This document shows positions 8,941-16,991 of a stretch of DNA of 64,000 bases, in pieces. The stretch's first letter is position 1. The number at the start of each line of letters is the position of its first letter. The stretch comes from Albidovulum denitrificans (GTDB lineage: Bacteria > Pseudomonadota > Alphaproteobacteria > Rhodobacterales > Rhodobacteraceae). A model generated the notes under the pieces. That model did not search any database and was not told the origin of the DNA. It was given only the letters and a program-made list of their open reading frames with translations. The stretch covers positions 131,501-195,500 of the forward strand of contig NZ_PVEP01000004.1 in the NCBI RefSeq assembly GCF_002973535.1, written 5' to 3'. The position numbers and the translations under genes are program-made.

Positions 8941-9316
8941 CGCGGCGGCGGTGGCGGGCGATTCGCGGGTTCGGGTGCTTTCGCGGCTCCCGTTTACCGG
9001 GAATCCGCGGGCCGGGCCGCCGTTTCAGGACCGGCGGCAATTTCGCGTCGTTATGACGCATGACAATGTGTCAGCGCCAAAATGACAGCATGTCCGGGGC
9101 CGGTCGGGTTTTTCCTTTACCTTTTCGCAACCCTGTCCCCTGCGTGACGAAATGGCAGGGATCAGGTTGGGTGACAGATTTCTAACCCACTCAAAACAAA
9201 CAAAAAATGTTTGATTGGCCGCAACAAGCGCCCATAGGTTCCCCATCACCGCACAGACCCCCGAGCCACGTTGGAAGGGGCGTCTGGCAGCGGTATTGCC
9301 AAAAGGGGAGCTCAGG
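8941..9316 (+). promoter_or_regulatory. 376-bp regulatory region of the Met-repeat/molybdoenzyme operon
   Basis: No gene is seen here. Two candidate elements stand out. First, a perfect palindrome CAAACA-N5-TGTTTG at 9197-9213 in a locally A-rich stretch could be an operator; it overlaps TTGATT (9211-9216), which could be a -35 box with a poor -10 near 9234. Second, TGGCAGCGGTATTGCC at 9285-9300 has GG and GC exactly 12 bases apart, as in sigma-54 promoters, but would start RNA near 9311, leaving almost no leader before ATG 9317. The linked regulator lacks the sigma-54 contact loop, so the second site may be coincidental. Confidence 0.45.
9197..9213. promoter_or_regulatory. Palindromic operator candidate CAAACA-N5-TGTTTG
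   Basis: A perfect 6-bp inverted repeat with a 5-base A-only spacer in an otherwise GC-rich intergenic region, 104 bases before the first gene of the accessory operon. It is a plausible binding site for the NtrC-type regulator encoded at 18869, whose Fis-type helix-turn-helix would bind as a dimer. This is inference from position and symmetry only. Confidence 0.4.
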
Positions 9317-9604
9317 ATGCGTGCTGTTTCCAAGAAACTTACGATTGCGGTCCTGGTCCTGCTTCCCACGGTGCTTCAGGCGCAGGAGCTTTTCATCGCG
9401 GGCGTGCATCCCGGCGAAAGACCGGCGAATGCGCCTGTTGTCACCGACTATCCCAAGGATGCCGCCTGGTTTGAACGGGCGCTGCACGGCATCACTGAGC
9501 CGCACCCCGACAGTCTTCGTTTCCTCGAATCCCAGGGGGCGTGGTTCACGCCGTTCGACCGGCCCGGAATGACGGGTCCCTACGACATCCGCGATTGGCA
9601 TTGA
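9317..9604 (+). CDS. Small secreted protein of unknown function
   Basis: A 95-residue protein with a clear cleavable signal sequence (residues 1-22, ending VLQA before QE). The mature part has no cysteines and is rich in Pro, His and aromatic residues, with a C-terminal segment GAWFTPFDRPGMTGPYDIRD. I recognise no family. It is the first gene after the 8941-9316 regulatory region and lies 96 bases before the Met-repeat gene, so it is likely part of the same periplasmic system. ATG 9317 follows gctcagg, a weak site. It could be an accessory or chaperone of the redox enzyme. Confidence 0.65.
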   Translation: MRAVSKKLTIAVLVLLPTVLQAQELFIAGVHPGERPANAPVVTDYPKDAAWFERALHGITEPHPDSLRFLESQGAWFTPFDRPGMTGPYDIRDWH

Positions 9605-9700
9605 GCAAACTGCCCCGGCCGCCCTTCGTGGCCGGGGTGGGAGTGTGCGGTCAGCGCGCAATTTCTGCGAGCGGCCGGAACAACAGTTGGAGAAAGCCAG

Positions 9701-10657
9701 ATGAAAATGAAATCTCACACGCTCGCAGCGGTTCTGTGCTCCGCAGCCCTGTTCGCCGCGCCGACCGTCGCAAGCGCTGACAGCATGTCGGGCATGGATG
9801 GCATGTCCGGTATGGGCGGTATGTCGGGTATGTCCGGCATGGGTGGCATGTCCGGTATGGGCGGCATGTCGGGTATGTCCGGCATGGGTGGCATGTCCGG
9901 TATGAGCGGCATGTCCGGCAATGGCGGCATGAGCTGGGTCTGCACCCAGTGGACCAGCACGGGTATGGGCGGCATGTCGGGTATGTCCGGTATGGGTGGC
10001 ATGTCCGGTATGGGCGGTATGTCCGGCATGGGCGGCATGTCCGGCATGGGCGGCATGTCCGGCATGGGCGGCATGTCCGGCATGGGCGGTATGGCTGGCA
10101 TGGACGGCATGTCGGGCATGGGTGGCATGTCCGGTATGGGCGGCATGTCGGGCATGGGCGGCATGGCTGGCATGGACGGCATGTCGGGCATGGGCGGTAT
10201 GGCTGGCATGGACGGCATGTCGGGCATGGGCGGTATGGCTGGCATGGACGGCATGTCGGGCATGGGTGGCATGGCTGGCATGGACGGCATGTCCGGTATG
10301 GGTGGCATGTCGGGCATGGGTGGCATGTCCGGTATGGGCGGCATGTCCGGTATGGGCGGCATGTCCGGTATGGGTGGCATGTCCGGTATGGGCGGCATGT
10401 CCGGTATGGGTGGCATGTCCGGTATGGCCGGCAATGCTTCCGGCTGGGTCTGCACCCAGTGGACCGTCTCCGGTCCGGCGATGTCGGGCATGAGCGGCAT
10501 GTCCGGTATGGGCGGCATGTCCGGTATGGGCGGCATGTCGGGCATGGGTGGCATGTCCGGTATGGGCGGCATGTCCGGCATGGGCGGCATGTCGGGCATG
10601 GGTGGCATGTCCGGTATGGACGGCATGTCGGGCATGGACGGTATGTCCGGCAACTAA
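9701..10657 (+). CDS. Exported Met-Gly-Ser repeat protein with two WVCTQWT motifs
   Basis: A 318-residue protein: signal sequence 1-26 (cut after VASA), then three blocks of degenerate M-S-G-M-G-G repeats in which roughly every third residue is Met. The blocks are separated by two copies of WVCTQWT, with Cys81 and Cys251 the only cysteines after the signal. Variant units carry Ala or Asp (MAGMDG). The reading frame is supported by the signal peptide, the RBS ggagaaag, and residues that differ from the repeat only at the motifs. Such a Met density suggests metal binding (Cu), haem or quinone contact, or an oxidant sink that cycles through Met sulfoxide. The gene sits just before the cytochrome and a sulfoxide-reductase-type enzyme. 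I know of no named family. Confidence 0.8.
   Translation: MKMKSHTLAAVLCSAALFAAPTVASADSMSGMDGMSGMGGMSGMSGMGGMSGMGGMSGMSGMGGMSGMSGMSGNGGMSWVCTQWTSTGMGGMSGMSGMGGMSGMGGMSGMGGMSGMGGMSGMGGMSGMGGMAGMDGMSGMGGMSGMGGMSGMGGMAGMDGMSGMGGMAGMDGMSGMGGMAGMDGMSGMGGMAGMDGMSGMGGMSGMGGMSGMGGMSGMGGMSGMGGMSGMGGMSGMGGMSGMAGNASGWVCTQWTVSGPAMSGMSGMSGMGGMSGMGGMSGMGGMSGMGGMSGMGGMSGMGGMSGMDGMSGMDGMSGN
9785..10650 (+). repeat. Tandem 9/18-bp coding repeats (atgtccggtatgggcggc type)
   Basis: Degenerate tandem units of nine and eighteen bases in three blocks (9785-9929, 9965-10431, 10481-10650) encode the Met-Gly-Ser protein. Because unit length is a multiple of three, slippage changes copy number without breaking the frame, so length polymorphism between strains is expected. 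The periodicity opens long false frames on both strands. Confidence 0.95.
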
Positions 10658-10674
10658 CTCAAGGCCGTGACAAT

Positions 10675-10701
10675 CTGCAGGGCGGGCTCTCCGCCCTGCA
10701 G
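10675..10701 (+). promoter_or_regulatory. 11-bp perfect stem-loop between the Met-repeat gene and the cytochrome gene
   Basis: ctgcagggcgg pairs perfectly with ccgccctgcag around a gctct loop, 18 bases after the repeat-protein stop and 30 bases before the cytochrome start. There is no following T-run. It probably protects the upstream mRNA or attenuates downstream expression, so that the structural Met-rich protein is made in excess over the enzyme. Confidence 0.7.
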
Positions 10702-10730
10702 GCACATGAAATACCGCTCGGGTTGGAACC

Positions 10731-12221
10731 ATGAAAAAGCTTGAAGGCCTGCTGGGCATCGTGGCGGGCATATTCTTTTCGCTCACCGCTCTCATTGCCC
10801 TGATGGTGATCGCAACACTGATCTACAAAGGGCCTGCGCGCCACGCTACGGCGGTGGCCCAATCGGCCGCACCGGCGGATGCCGCACCCGCTACCCAACC
10901 CGAAACCGCTGCCGCGCCCGCGCCGACCGCCGAGGTCAAGACCGCCGGGGTGAGTGTCGCGGCGGGCGAAAAGGTTTTCAAGAAATGCAAGGCTTGCCAC
11001 ACGGTCGATGAGGGCGGCAAGAACACCACCGGACCCAACCTCTGGGATATCCTCGACCGCGGCATCGCCGCGCATGAGGGGTTCGCCTATTCCGACGGGA
11101 TGTCGGCGAAGGCCGGGGACAGCTGGGACGTGGCGCTTCTCGACCAGTATCTGACCAAGCCGAAAGATGTGGTTCCGGGGACCAAGATGGCCTTCGCGGG
11201 CCTGCCCAAGGAAGAGGACCGGCAGAACGTCATCGTCTATCTCGCCAGCCTGTCTGCCAACCCGAAAAGCGCCGAGGCGCTTGGCTTTGCAGCCGCGAGC
11301 GGAACCGAGGTCGCCGCCGCTGAAAGCCCGGCCGCCGACGGCCCGGTTGAGATTGAGCCTGTCCCCTACCCGGACGGCGTGACCTATACCAACCCGCCCG
11401 CGCCGACGGATGCCGAAATCGCGGCCTCGGCCGCGGCGGTGGAGGAGATCCAGAAGGAACTCGCCACGATGGATTACGAGCGTGCGCAGTATGATCCGAT
11501 CCATTTCGCACCCGCGATCAACACTGCCACGAACGAGGAATGCCTGACCTGCCACCAGGAGATCATGGACCACAAGCCGCGCGAGACGTCGCAGGCGGGG
11601 GTTGCCGCCACGGACACGATCGCGTGGTACCAGACGCTGGATACCTACACCCAGGATCAGGCGAGCTTTCACTGGCGGCATATGGAAAGCGATTTCGCCA
11701 AGGAGGTGATGAACCTTCAGTGCGTCTTCTGCCACAAGGGCAACGACCCGCGTGAGGAAAGCCCCGACATGCTGCCGACCCGCGCCGCGTTCAGCGCCCC
11801 CGCGCAGCCGGAGTTCACCTTGCGCAAGATGGTCAACCCCTCGACCACCTGCCTGCTCTGCCATGGCGCGATGCCCGACCCCGAGAACATCATGGGTCTT
11901 GCGGGCGACTGGCCCGAGGCGCGCGTCGATCTTGAGACACCTGAGGCCCCGAATGGCTGCCTGAGCTGCCACGCGGAGTTGTTCCGTACCGAGCGTCACA
12001 ACGTGTCCTACCTGAAGGCCGCGAATATCGAGGAGCTGGCCCGCGCCGGGTCGTCGGACAGCTGCTACGGCTGTCATGGCGGGCGGCAGTGGTACCGCAT
12101 CTCCTACCCCTATCCGCGCCATGCCTGGCCCGGAATGGATGACAGCGAGGTCCCGGACTGGGCGGTCAACCGCCCGACGGAATCGGACCCTGAATACGCC
12201 CTGCCCGCCGCCGCGCAATAG
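10731..12221 (+). CDS. Membrane-anchored hexahaem cytochrome c (class I domain fused to a pentahaem domain)
   Basis: A 496-residue protein with one N-terminal membrane helix (about 8-31), an Ala/Pro linker, and a class I cytochrome c domain (about 75-178) with CKACH at 86-90 and the axial-Met candidate PGTKM (Met153). A second linker leads to a C-terminal region with five more CxxCH sites: CLTCH 271, CVFCH 331, CLLCH 374, CLSCH 410 and CYGCH 445. Six c-type haems are predicted, all periplasmic. It lies directly upstream of the molybdoenzyme and most likely passes electrons between the membrane or soluble cytochrome pool and that enzyme, replacing a DmsC-type membrane anchor. The fusion of CycM-like and pentahaem parts is unusual. 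Direction of electron flow is not evident. Confidence 0.85.
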   Translation: MKKLEGLLGIVAGIFFSLTALIALMVIATLIYKGPARHATAVAQSAAPADAAPATQPETAAAPAPTAEVKTAGVSVAAGEKVFKKCKACHTVDEGGKNTTGPNLWDILDRGIAAHEGFAYSDGMSAKAGDSWDVALLDQYLTKPKDVVPGTKMAFAGLPKEEDRQNVIVYLASLSANPKSAEALGFAAASGTEVAAAESPAADGPVEIEPVPYPDGVTYTNPPAPTDAEIAASAAAVEEIQKELATMDYERAQYDPIHFAPAINTATNEECLTCHQEIMDHKPRETSQAGVAATDTIAWYQTLDTYTQDQASFHWRHMESDFAKEVMNLQCVFCHKGNDPREESPDMLPTRAAFSAPAQPEFTLRKMVNPSTTCLLCHGAMPDPENIMGLAGDWPEARVDLETPEAPNGCLSCHAELFRTERHNVSYLKAANIEELARAGSSDSCYGCHGGRQWYRISYPYPRHAWPGMDDSEVPDWAVNRPTESDPEYALPAAAQ

Positions 12222-12231
12222 GAGAGAGATC

Positions 12232-14781
12232 ATGGACGGAAGCATCACCAACGGGTCCCCGCAAAGCACGTCCCGCCGCGCGTTCCTGAAGGCATCGGCG
12301 GCGACGGCGGCGACCGGGCTTGTCCTCGGCGCCGGGGCGAAAGAGGCCAAGGCCTTTGCCTATGAGCCCTATCCCCGCGACGACGATCTTGAGACGGTCG
12401 TGACAAGCTGCGCCCACAACTGCGGGTCGCGTCACATGCTGGTCGCGCACAAGAAGGGCGACGTCATCGTCCGCCTGTCGACCGACAACGGCACCTATCA
12501 GGGCGACGCCTACGGCACCGATACCGAGGAAAAGCCGCAGCTGCGTGCCTGTCTGCGCGGCCGGTCCTACCGCTCGCGGCTCTATTCGCCTGAGCGGCTG
12601 CTGTACCCGATGAAGCGCGTCGGTGCGCGCGGCGAGGGCAAGTTCAAGCGCGTAACCTGGGACGAGGCGCTGTCCGACATCGCCCAGCGGATGGTCTATC
12701 TGCGCGACACCTACGGGCCGACGGCGCTTCTCGACCAATCTTATGCCGGGGCGTCCTATGGCGTCCTGCATAAGTCCGACCAGATCGAGGGCCTTCTTGG
12801 GCGCTTCATGGGTATGTTCGGGTGTCGTACCTCGAGCTGGTCGGTGCCGTCCTATCAGGGGACCACATTCTCAAGCCGGACGACCTTCGGTACGATCCAG
12901 GACGGGAATGAGGATGACGCCTTCGCGCATTCGAAGCTGATCATCATGTGGGGCTGGAACCCGGCCTATACGTTCCACGGCGGCAACACGTTCTATTACA
13001 TGCGGATGGCCAAGCAGCGCGGCTGCAAGTTCGTCCTTGTCGATCCGCAATATACCGACTCCGCCTCGGCCTATGACGCGTGGTGGATTCCGATCCGGCC
13101 CAATACCGATGCCGCGATGATGGCCGGGATGGCCTATCACATCTGGGACAACGACTGGCACGATCAGGCGTTCATCGACCGCTTTGTCCAGGGCATGGAC
13201 AAGGGGACGATGCCCGGCTGGGCGCAGGGCCAGGAAAGCTTCAAGGACTATATCTTTGGTGAGCGTGACGGGGTCGCGAAGACGCCGGAATGGGCGGCCG
13301 AGATTTGTGGCGTCAAGGCCGAGGACATCAAGAAACTGGCCGAGATGTATGCCACGACCAAGCCCGCGGCGCTGAAGGCGAGCTGGTCTCCGGGGCGGAA
13401 CGCCTATGGCGAGCAGTATAACCGCATGGCCGCCGCGCTTCAGTCGATGACGGGCAATATCGGTATCCTTGGCGGTTGTGCCGAGGGTGTTGGCAAGGCC
13501 TGGCACGCCGAGGCGGTGGCCTATCCCTATGACCAGTTCGCGAATGTCTGGTACGCCTCGATCAAGTCCGACCGCTGGGCGCATTGCGTCCTGAACTACC
13601 CCAACCTCAAGCGCGAGGAAATCGGGCTTTGGCCGCGGATGGACCAGCTTGACGGGGTGGCGCCGAATATCCGCGGGATCTTCTGGCAGGGGTCGGACTG
13701 GCTGAACCAGTTGACCAACATCAACAAGGAAATCGCCGCGATCCGCAAGCTGGACAGCTATGGCGAGGGCGAGAGCCTTCTGGTCTGCATGGACAGCACG
13801 ATCACCCCGACGGGGATCTGGGCCGACTATCTTCTGCCCATCGCCACCCATTTCGAACGGCATGATGTGGCGCTGCCCTGGTACAAGGGGCATTACTACA
13901 TCCACCGTCCGGTGGTCATTCAGCCGCTGGGCGAATCCAAGACCGACTTCCAGGTCTTTACCGAGCTTGCCTATCGCCTTGGTTTCGGTCCCGGCTATAA
14001 CCCCCGCGCGACGCGCGACTACTTCAACGACCCGACCCAGGTCGATGAGGCCTATCTGGTCGCCTGGTGGGACAATGTGCGCCATCATCAGGGGGTCGAG
14101 TGGGACTGGGAGACGTTCAAGAAGCGCGGAGTCTACAAATTCGTCCTGCCCGAGCCGCATGTCGCCTTCCGGCCGCAGATCGAGCAGGGGATGCCGTTCG
14201 AGACGCCGTCGGGCAAGATCGAGATCTTCTCCACCACGCTTGCGCAGACGCCGGACTGGACCCGGACGCAATATGGCTACGAAATCCCGGCGATCCCGAA
14301 ATGGATCGAGCCGTGGGAAAGCCTGAACCACCCCAAGGCCAAGGAATTCCCCTTCCACATGATCAGCCCGCATCCGCGTTGGCGGACGCACTCGATCTTC
14401 AACAACATCCCGTGGCTGCGTGAGACCTTCGCGCAGGAAACGATGATGAACGCCTCGGATGCCGAGAAGATGGGTATCCGCACCGGCGACACGATCGAAT
14501 GTTGGAACGAACGCGGGCGGGTCATCACGCCGGTCTATGTCAGCGAACGCTGCATGCCGGGGGTGGTGGTCCTGCACGAAGGTGCCTGGATGGACCTTGA
14601 TGAGGATGGCGTCGACCGGTCCGGCAACCCGGACTTCCTGACCCTCGACAACCCATCTCCTGCGGGGGCCTTCGCCTATAACACGGTGCTTTGCAACGTG
14701 AAGAAAAGCGATCTTAACCACCGGCCCGGCTGGGACAAGCTGTCGACCGCGCGGAGCCATGTGTTCCGTCGCGACCTTTGA
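12232..14781 (+). CDS. Tat-exported DmsA-like molybdopterin oxidoreductase, catalytic subunit
   Basis: An 849-residue DMSO-reductase-family enzyme. A Tat signal (SRRAFLK, 14-20) sends the folded protein to the periplasm. The sequence RACLRGRSYRSRLYSPERL followed by PMKRVGARGEGKF is close to E. coli DmsA, and Ser207 (VPSYQG) aligns with the DmsA molybdenum-ligating Ser. The FS0 cluster site reads C60-x3-C64-x3-H68 ... C107, so the third Cys of DmsA is His here. Followed by a DmsB-like subunit and a TorD chaperone, but no DmsC. Likely substrates are sulfoxides or N-oxides; oxidation of a thioether is also possible because the partner is a cytochrome. ATG 12232 follows ggagagagatc. Confidence 0.88.
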   Translation: MDGSITNGSPQSTSRRAFLKASAATAATGLVLGAGAKEAKAFAYEPYPRDDDLETVVTSCAHNCGSRHMLVAHKKGDVIVRLSTDNGTYQGDAYGTDTEEKPQLRACLRGRSYRSRLYSPERLLYPMKRVGARGEGKFKRVTWDEALSDIAQRMVYLRDTYGPTALLDQSYAGASYGVLHKSDQIEGLLGRFMGMFGCRTSSWSVPSYQGTTFSSRTTFGTIQDGNEDDAFAHSKLIIMWGWNPAYTFHGGNTFYYMRMAKQRGCKFVLVDPQYTDSASAYDAWWIPIRPNTDAAMMAGMAYHIWDNDWHDQAFIDRFVQGMDKGTMPGWAQGQESFKDYIFGERDGVAKTPEWAAEICGVKAEDIKKLAEMYATTKPAALKASWSPGRNAYGEQYNRMAAALQSMTGNIGILGGCAEGVGKAWHAEAVAYPYDQFANVWYASIKSDRWAHCVLNYPNLKREEIGLWPRMDQLDGVAPNIRGIFWQGSDWLNQLTNINKEIAAIRKLDSYGEGESLLVCMDSTITPTGIWADYLLPIATHFERHDVALPWYKGHYYIHRPVVIQPLGESKTDFQVFTELAYRLGFGPGYNPRATRDYFNDPTQVDEAYLVAWWDNVRHHQGVEWDWETFKKRGVYKFVLPEPHVAFRPQIEQGMPFETPSGKIEIFSTTLAQTPDWTRTQYGYEIPAIPKWIEPWESLNHPKAKEFPFHMISPHPRWRTHSIFNNIPWLRETFAQETMMNASDAEKMGIRTGDTIECWNERGRVITPVYVSERCMPGVVVLHEGAWMDLDEDGVDRSGNPDFLTLDNPSPAGAFAYNTVLCNVKKSDLNHRPGWDKLSTARSHVFRRDL

Positions 14782-14801
14782 TCCGAGCGAGGAGAGAGAA
14801 G

Positions 14802-15476
14802 ATGGCAAACCAAGTCGACAAGGCCCGGATCAAGGAAAACGTCGCGCGCATGAAGCGCGAGACCTACACCCCGGTGGTGCCGGACATGCAGATGGGGTTC
14901 GTCCACAACAACGTGGACTGCATCGGCTGCCGCGCCTGCGAAATCGCCTGCAAGGACAAGAACGGGCTGGCGGCCGGCCCGCGCTTTCGCCGGGTGCAAT
15001 ATATTGAGGGCGGGACCTATCCCGAGGTCTTCGCCTTCAAGATCAACATGTCCTGCAACCATTGCGCCGAACCGGCCTGCCTTCCGGCCTGCCCGACCGG
15101 CGCGATCTTCAAGCGCAAGGATAACGGGGTCGTCGATATCGATTCGACCCTCTGCATCGGGTGCCGCAAGTGCGAGGCGGCCTGCCCCTTTGGCGCGCCG
15201 CAGTTCAACGTGGAACTGAACATCGTCCAGAAGTGCAACATGTGCGTGGATGAGCTTGAGGTTGGCCGTGATCCCTATTGCGTCGCGGCCTGCATGATGC
15301 GGGTTCTCGATGTCGGGCCGATCGACCAGATCGCCGATGGCAGCTATGACACCAAGGCTGTCGGCCCGAATGAGACGGTGGTCCGGCAGGTCCGTTCGAT
15401 GGCGGACCCTGAGCTGACCAACCCGTCGATCCGCTTCGTGCCGCATTCGAAGGGGATTGTTCAAGATGGCCAGTGA
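14802..15476 (+). CDS. DmsB-like four-cluster iron-sulfur subunit
   Basis: A 224-residue ferredoxin-type subunit with four cysteine groups, CIGCRACEIAC, CNHCAEPACLPAC, CIGCRKCEAAC and CNMCVDELEVGRDPYCVAAC, consistent with four [4Fe-4S] clusters as in DmsB, TtrB and PhsB. It has no signal of its own and should be carried through the Tat system with the catalytic subunit. It would connect the FS0 cluster of the molybdoenzyme with the hexahaem cytochrome. ATG 14802 is 20 bases after the preceding stop with a strong gaggagagag site; its end overlaps the chaperone gene by 11 bases, indicating translational coupling. Confidence 0.92.
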   Translation: MANQVDKARIKENVARMKRETYTPVVPDMQMGFVHNNVDCIGCRACEIACKDKNGLAAGPRFRRVQYIEGGTYPEVFAFKINMSCNHCAEPACLPACPTGAIFKRKDNGVVDIDSTLCIGCRKCEAACPFGAPQFNVELNIVQKCNMCVDELEVGRDPYCVAACMMRVLDVGPIDQIADGSYDTKAVGPNETVVRQVRSMADPELTNPSIRFVPHSKGIVQDGQ

Positions 15477-16212
15477 CGCCCGCACCCTTGGCTCTGATGC
15501 GGCGTCACGGCTGGCGGACCTGGCCGATGTCGTCTCGGTCCTGGCGCGATTTCACGACCGTGAGGTCGATGCCAGGACGATCGACTGGCTCAGGCAGTTC
15601 GACGTCGCCGGTTTCTTCGCCGAGGTTCTGACCTCGGCGCCGGGACGGGCGGCGGCGAAGGCGTTCACGGCAGCGGTGGTGGCGCTGCCGGAACGTCCCT
15701 CCGCCGAGGTGATTGACGACCTCGCCGCGGAATACGCCTCGATCTATCTTAACCATGCCTATCGCGCCTCGCCCAGCGGATCGGTCTGGCTGACCGAGGA
15801 CCGGCTGGAACGGCAGATGCCGATGTTCGACGTGCGCGAGTGGTATGATCATTACGACATCTCCGTCCCCGACTGGCGCCGCCGGGCGGACGACCATATC
15901 GTGCCAGAGCTTGAATTCGTGGCCCATCTCTGCCGTTTCGGCGCGATGAGCGGGGCCGAGGATGCGGCGGGGTTCCTTGACGGGCATGTCCTGAACTGGA
16001 TGCCCGAGTTTCTGGAAAAGGCCGCGCGTCCGGCGCAATGTGCGCTTTACCGCGCGATCCTGCAAATGACCGACGCGGTTCTGGACGAGTTGAGGGATGA
16101 GCTTGAGGCGATCACCGGGCGCGCGCGGCAGGTGGCTTTCCCGACCTCGGACGACGCGCAGCAGGCCGAGACGGCGGCGCCCTACTTTCCCGGCGTCGCG
16201 GAAAGCTGGTAG
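15466..16212 (+). CDS. TorD/DmsD-family molybdoenzyme maturation chaperone
   Basis: A 248-residue all-helical cytoplasmic protein of the TorD family, which binds the Tat signal and folds the apo-enzyme during cofactor insertion. The central segment AAEYASIYLNHAYRASPSGSV and the later DHIVPELEFVAHL (the E-P-D-H-type signature region) fit the family. Residues 220-248 form an extra charged tail. Overlap with the DmsB-like gene and location in the operon support a role dedicated to the molybdoenzyme. ATG 15466 is chosen; a TTG nine bases earlier is possible. Confidence 0.85.
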   Translation: MASDARTLGSDAASRLADLADVVSVLARFHDREVDARTIDWLRQFDVAGFFAEVLTSAPGRAAAKAFTAAVVALPERPSAEVIDDLAAEYASIYLNHAYRASPSGSVWLTEDRLERQMPMFDVREWYDHYDISVPDWRRRADDHIVPELEFVAHLCRFGAMSGAEDAAGFLDGHVLNWMPEFLEKAARPAQCALYRAILQMTDAVLDELRDELEAITGRARQVAFPTSDDAQQAETAAPYFPGVAESW

Positions 16213-16217
16213 GGCGC

Positions 16218-16991
16218 ATGGCGGGGGCGTTGTCCTGGGCGTCGATCCGCCAGGGTACGGCTTACCTGCGGTGCCGACAGGGGCCACGCGCCTTCTGTGT
16301 CGGCCAGATTGACCTTGAAAGGCTGGCGCAGATCTATCTGGCGGGCGTTCTGCACGTCATTACCGCGCCCTGCAACTGCGGCAATCACGCCGAGGGCGCG
16401 GATCGGGTCATCGGGCAGTTCAACGACCTGATCCGGGTCCGCGGCCTGCCCGAAATCAACCATCGTGAGGTCGCGGTGGAGATCGTCCGCAACGGCGCGG
16501 GCGAAAGCATCGATGGCGCCCGTCGCGGGTTCCTGCGTCGGGTCAGCGATGTGGTGGTCGAGGATGAAGAGGCCGCAGAAGACCCGCCCGCCCTTGCCGC
16601 GATCCTTGCTTTCGGGGCCGAGGATCCGAACGTCCCTTACCCCTGGGTGCCGGTCTTCGACGCCGATCTTTGTACCGGATGCAATGGATGCATCAACGTC
16701 TGCCCGGAAGACAGTTTGATCTTGATCACGGCAGAGGATGGCACGGTGTGCTATGGGGCGCGTCCTGAAACGTGCAACGGGTGCGAACTTTGTATGTCGG
16801 TTTGCGAGTATGGGGCGATTGAGCTGCGTGGGATGACCGCGCGCAGCCCCGATATTCCGCTTGTTTCCGGTGTCTGCCGGGCCTGCGGTGTCGACTATCA
16901 CGAACCTGCCGGACGCGAGTCCGCAAGCGGGTTCTGTCCGGTCTGTCGCAGGACCGGGCATCATCGCAAGCTTTTCCAGGTCATTCAGTGA
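16218..16991 (+). CDS. Ferredoxin-like protein with two [4Fe-4S] sites and a C-terminal zinc ribbon
   Basis: A 257-residue soluble protein with no signal. The N-terminal ~125 residues carry scattered cysteines (LRC, FCVG, PCNCG) and no family I can name. Residues ~148-200 hold a two-cluster ferredoxin, CTGCNGCINVCPE and CNGCELCMSVCEYGA. The C terminus is a zinc-ribbon pair, CRACG and CPVC. It is not a standard subunit of DMSO-type reductases. As a cytoplasmic iron-sulfur protein next to TorD it may assist cluster or cofactor loading, or supply electrons for maturation. Stop and the following kinase start overlap (GTGA), so expression is coupled. Confidence 0.7.
   Translation: MAGALSWASIRQGTAYLRCRQGPRAFCVGQIDLERLAQIYLAGVLHVITAPCNCGNHAEGADRVIGQFNDLIRVRGLPEINHREVAVEIVRNGAGESIDGARRGFLRRVSDVVVEDEEAAEDPPALAAILAFGAEDPNVPYPWVPVFDADLCTGCNGCINVCPEDSLILITAEDGTVCYGARPETCNGCELCMSVCEYGAIELRGMTARSPDIPLVSGVCRACGVDYHEPAGRESASGFCPVCRRTGHHRKLFQVIQ

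Noticed and set aside
9785-10650. Tandem repeats considered as a CRISPR-like array
   Set aside because: Units are contiguous and coding with no unique spacers.
9191-10795. Long minus-strand and alternative plus-frame ORFs over the Met-repeat region (His-Thr-Ala-Gly, Pro-Asp-Met and Trp-Ala-Cys repeats)
   Set aside because: The repeat unit is a multiple of three, so every frame stays open. Only the 9701 frame has a signal peptide, ribosome-binding site and non-repeat motifs.
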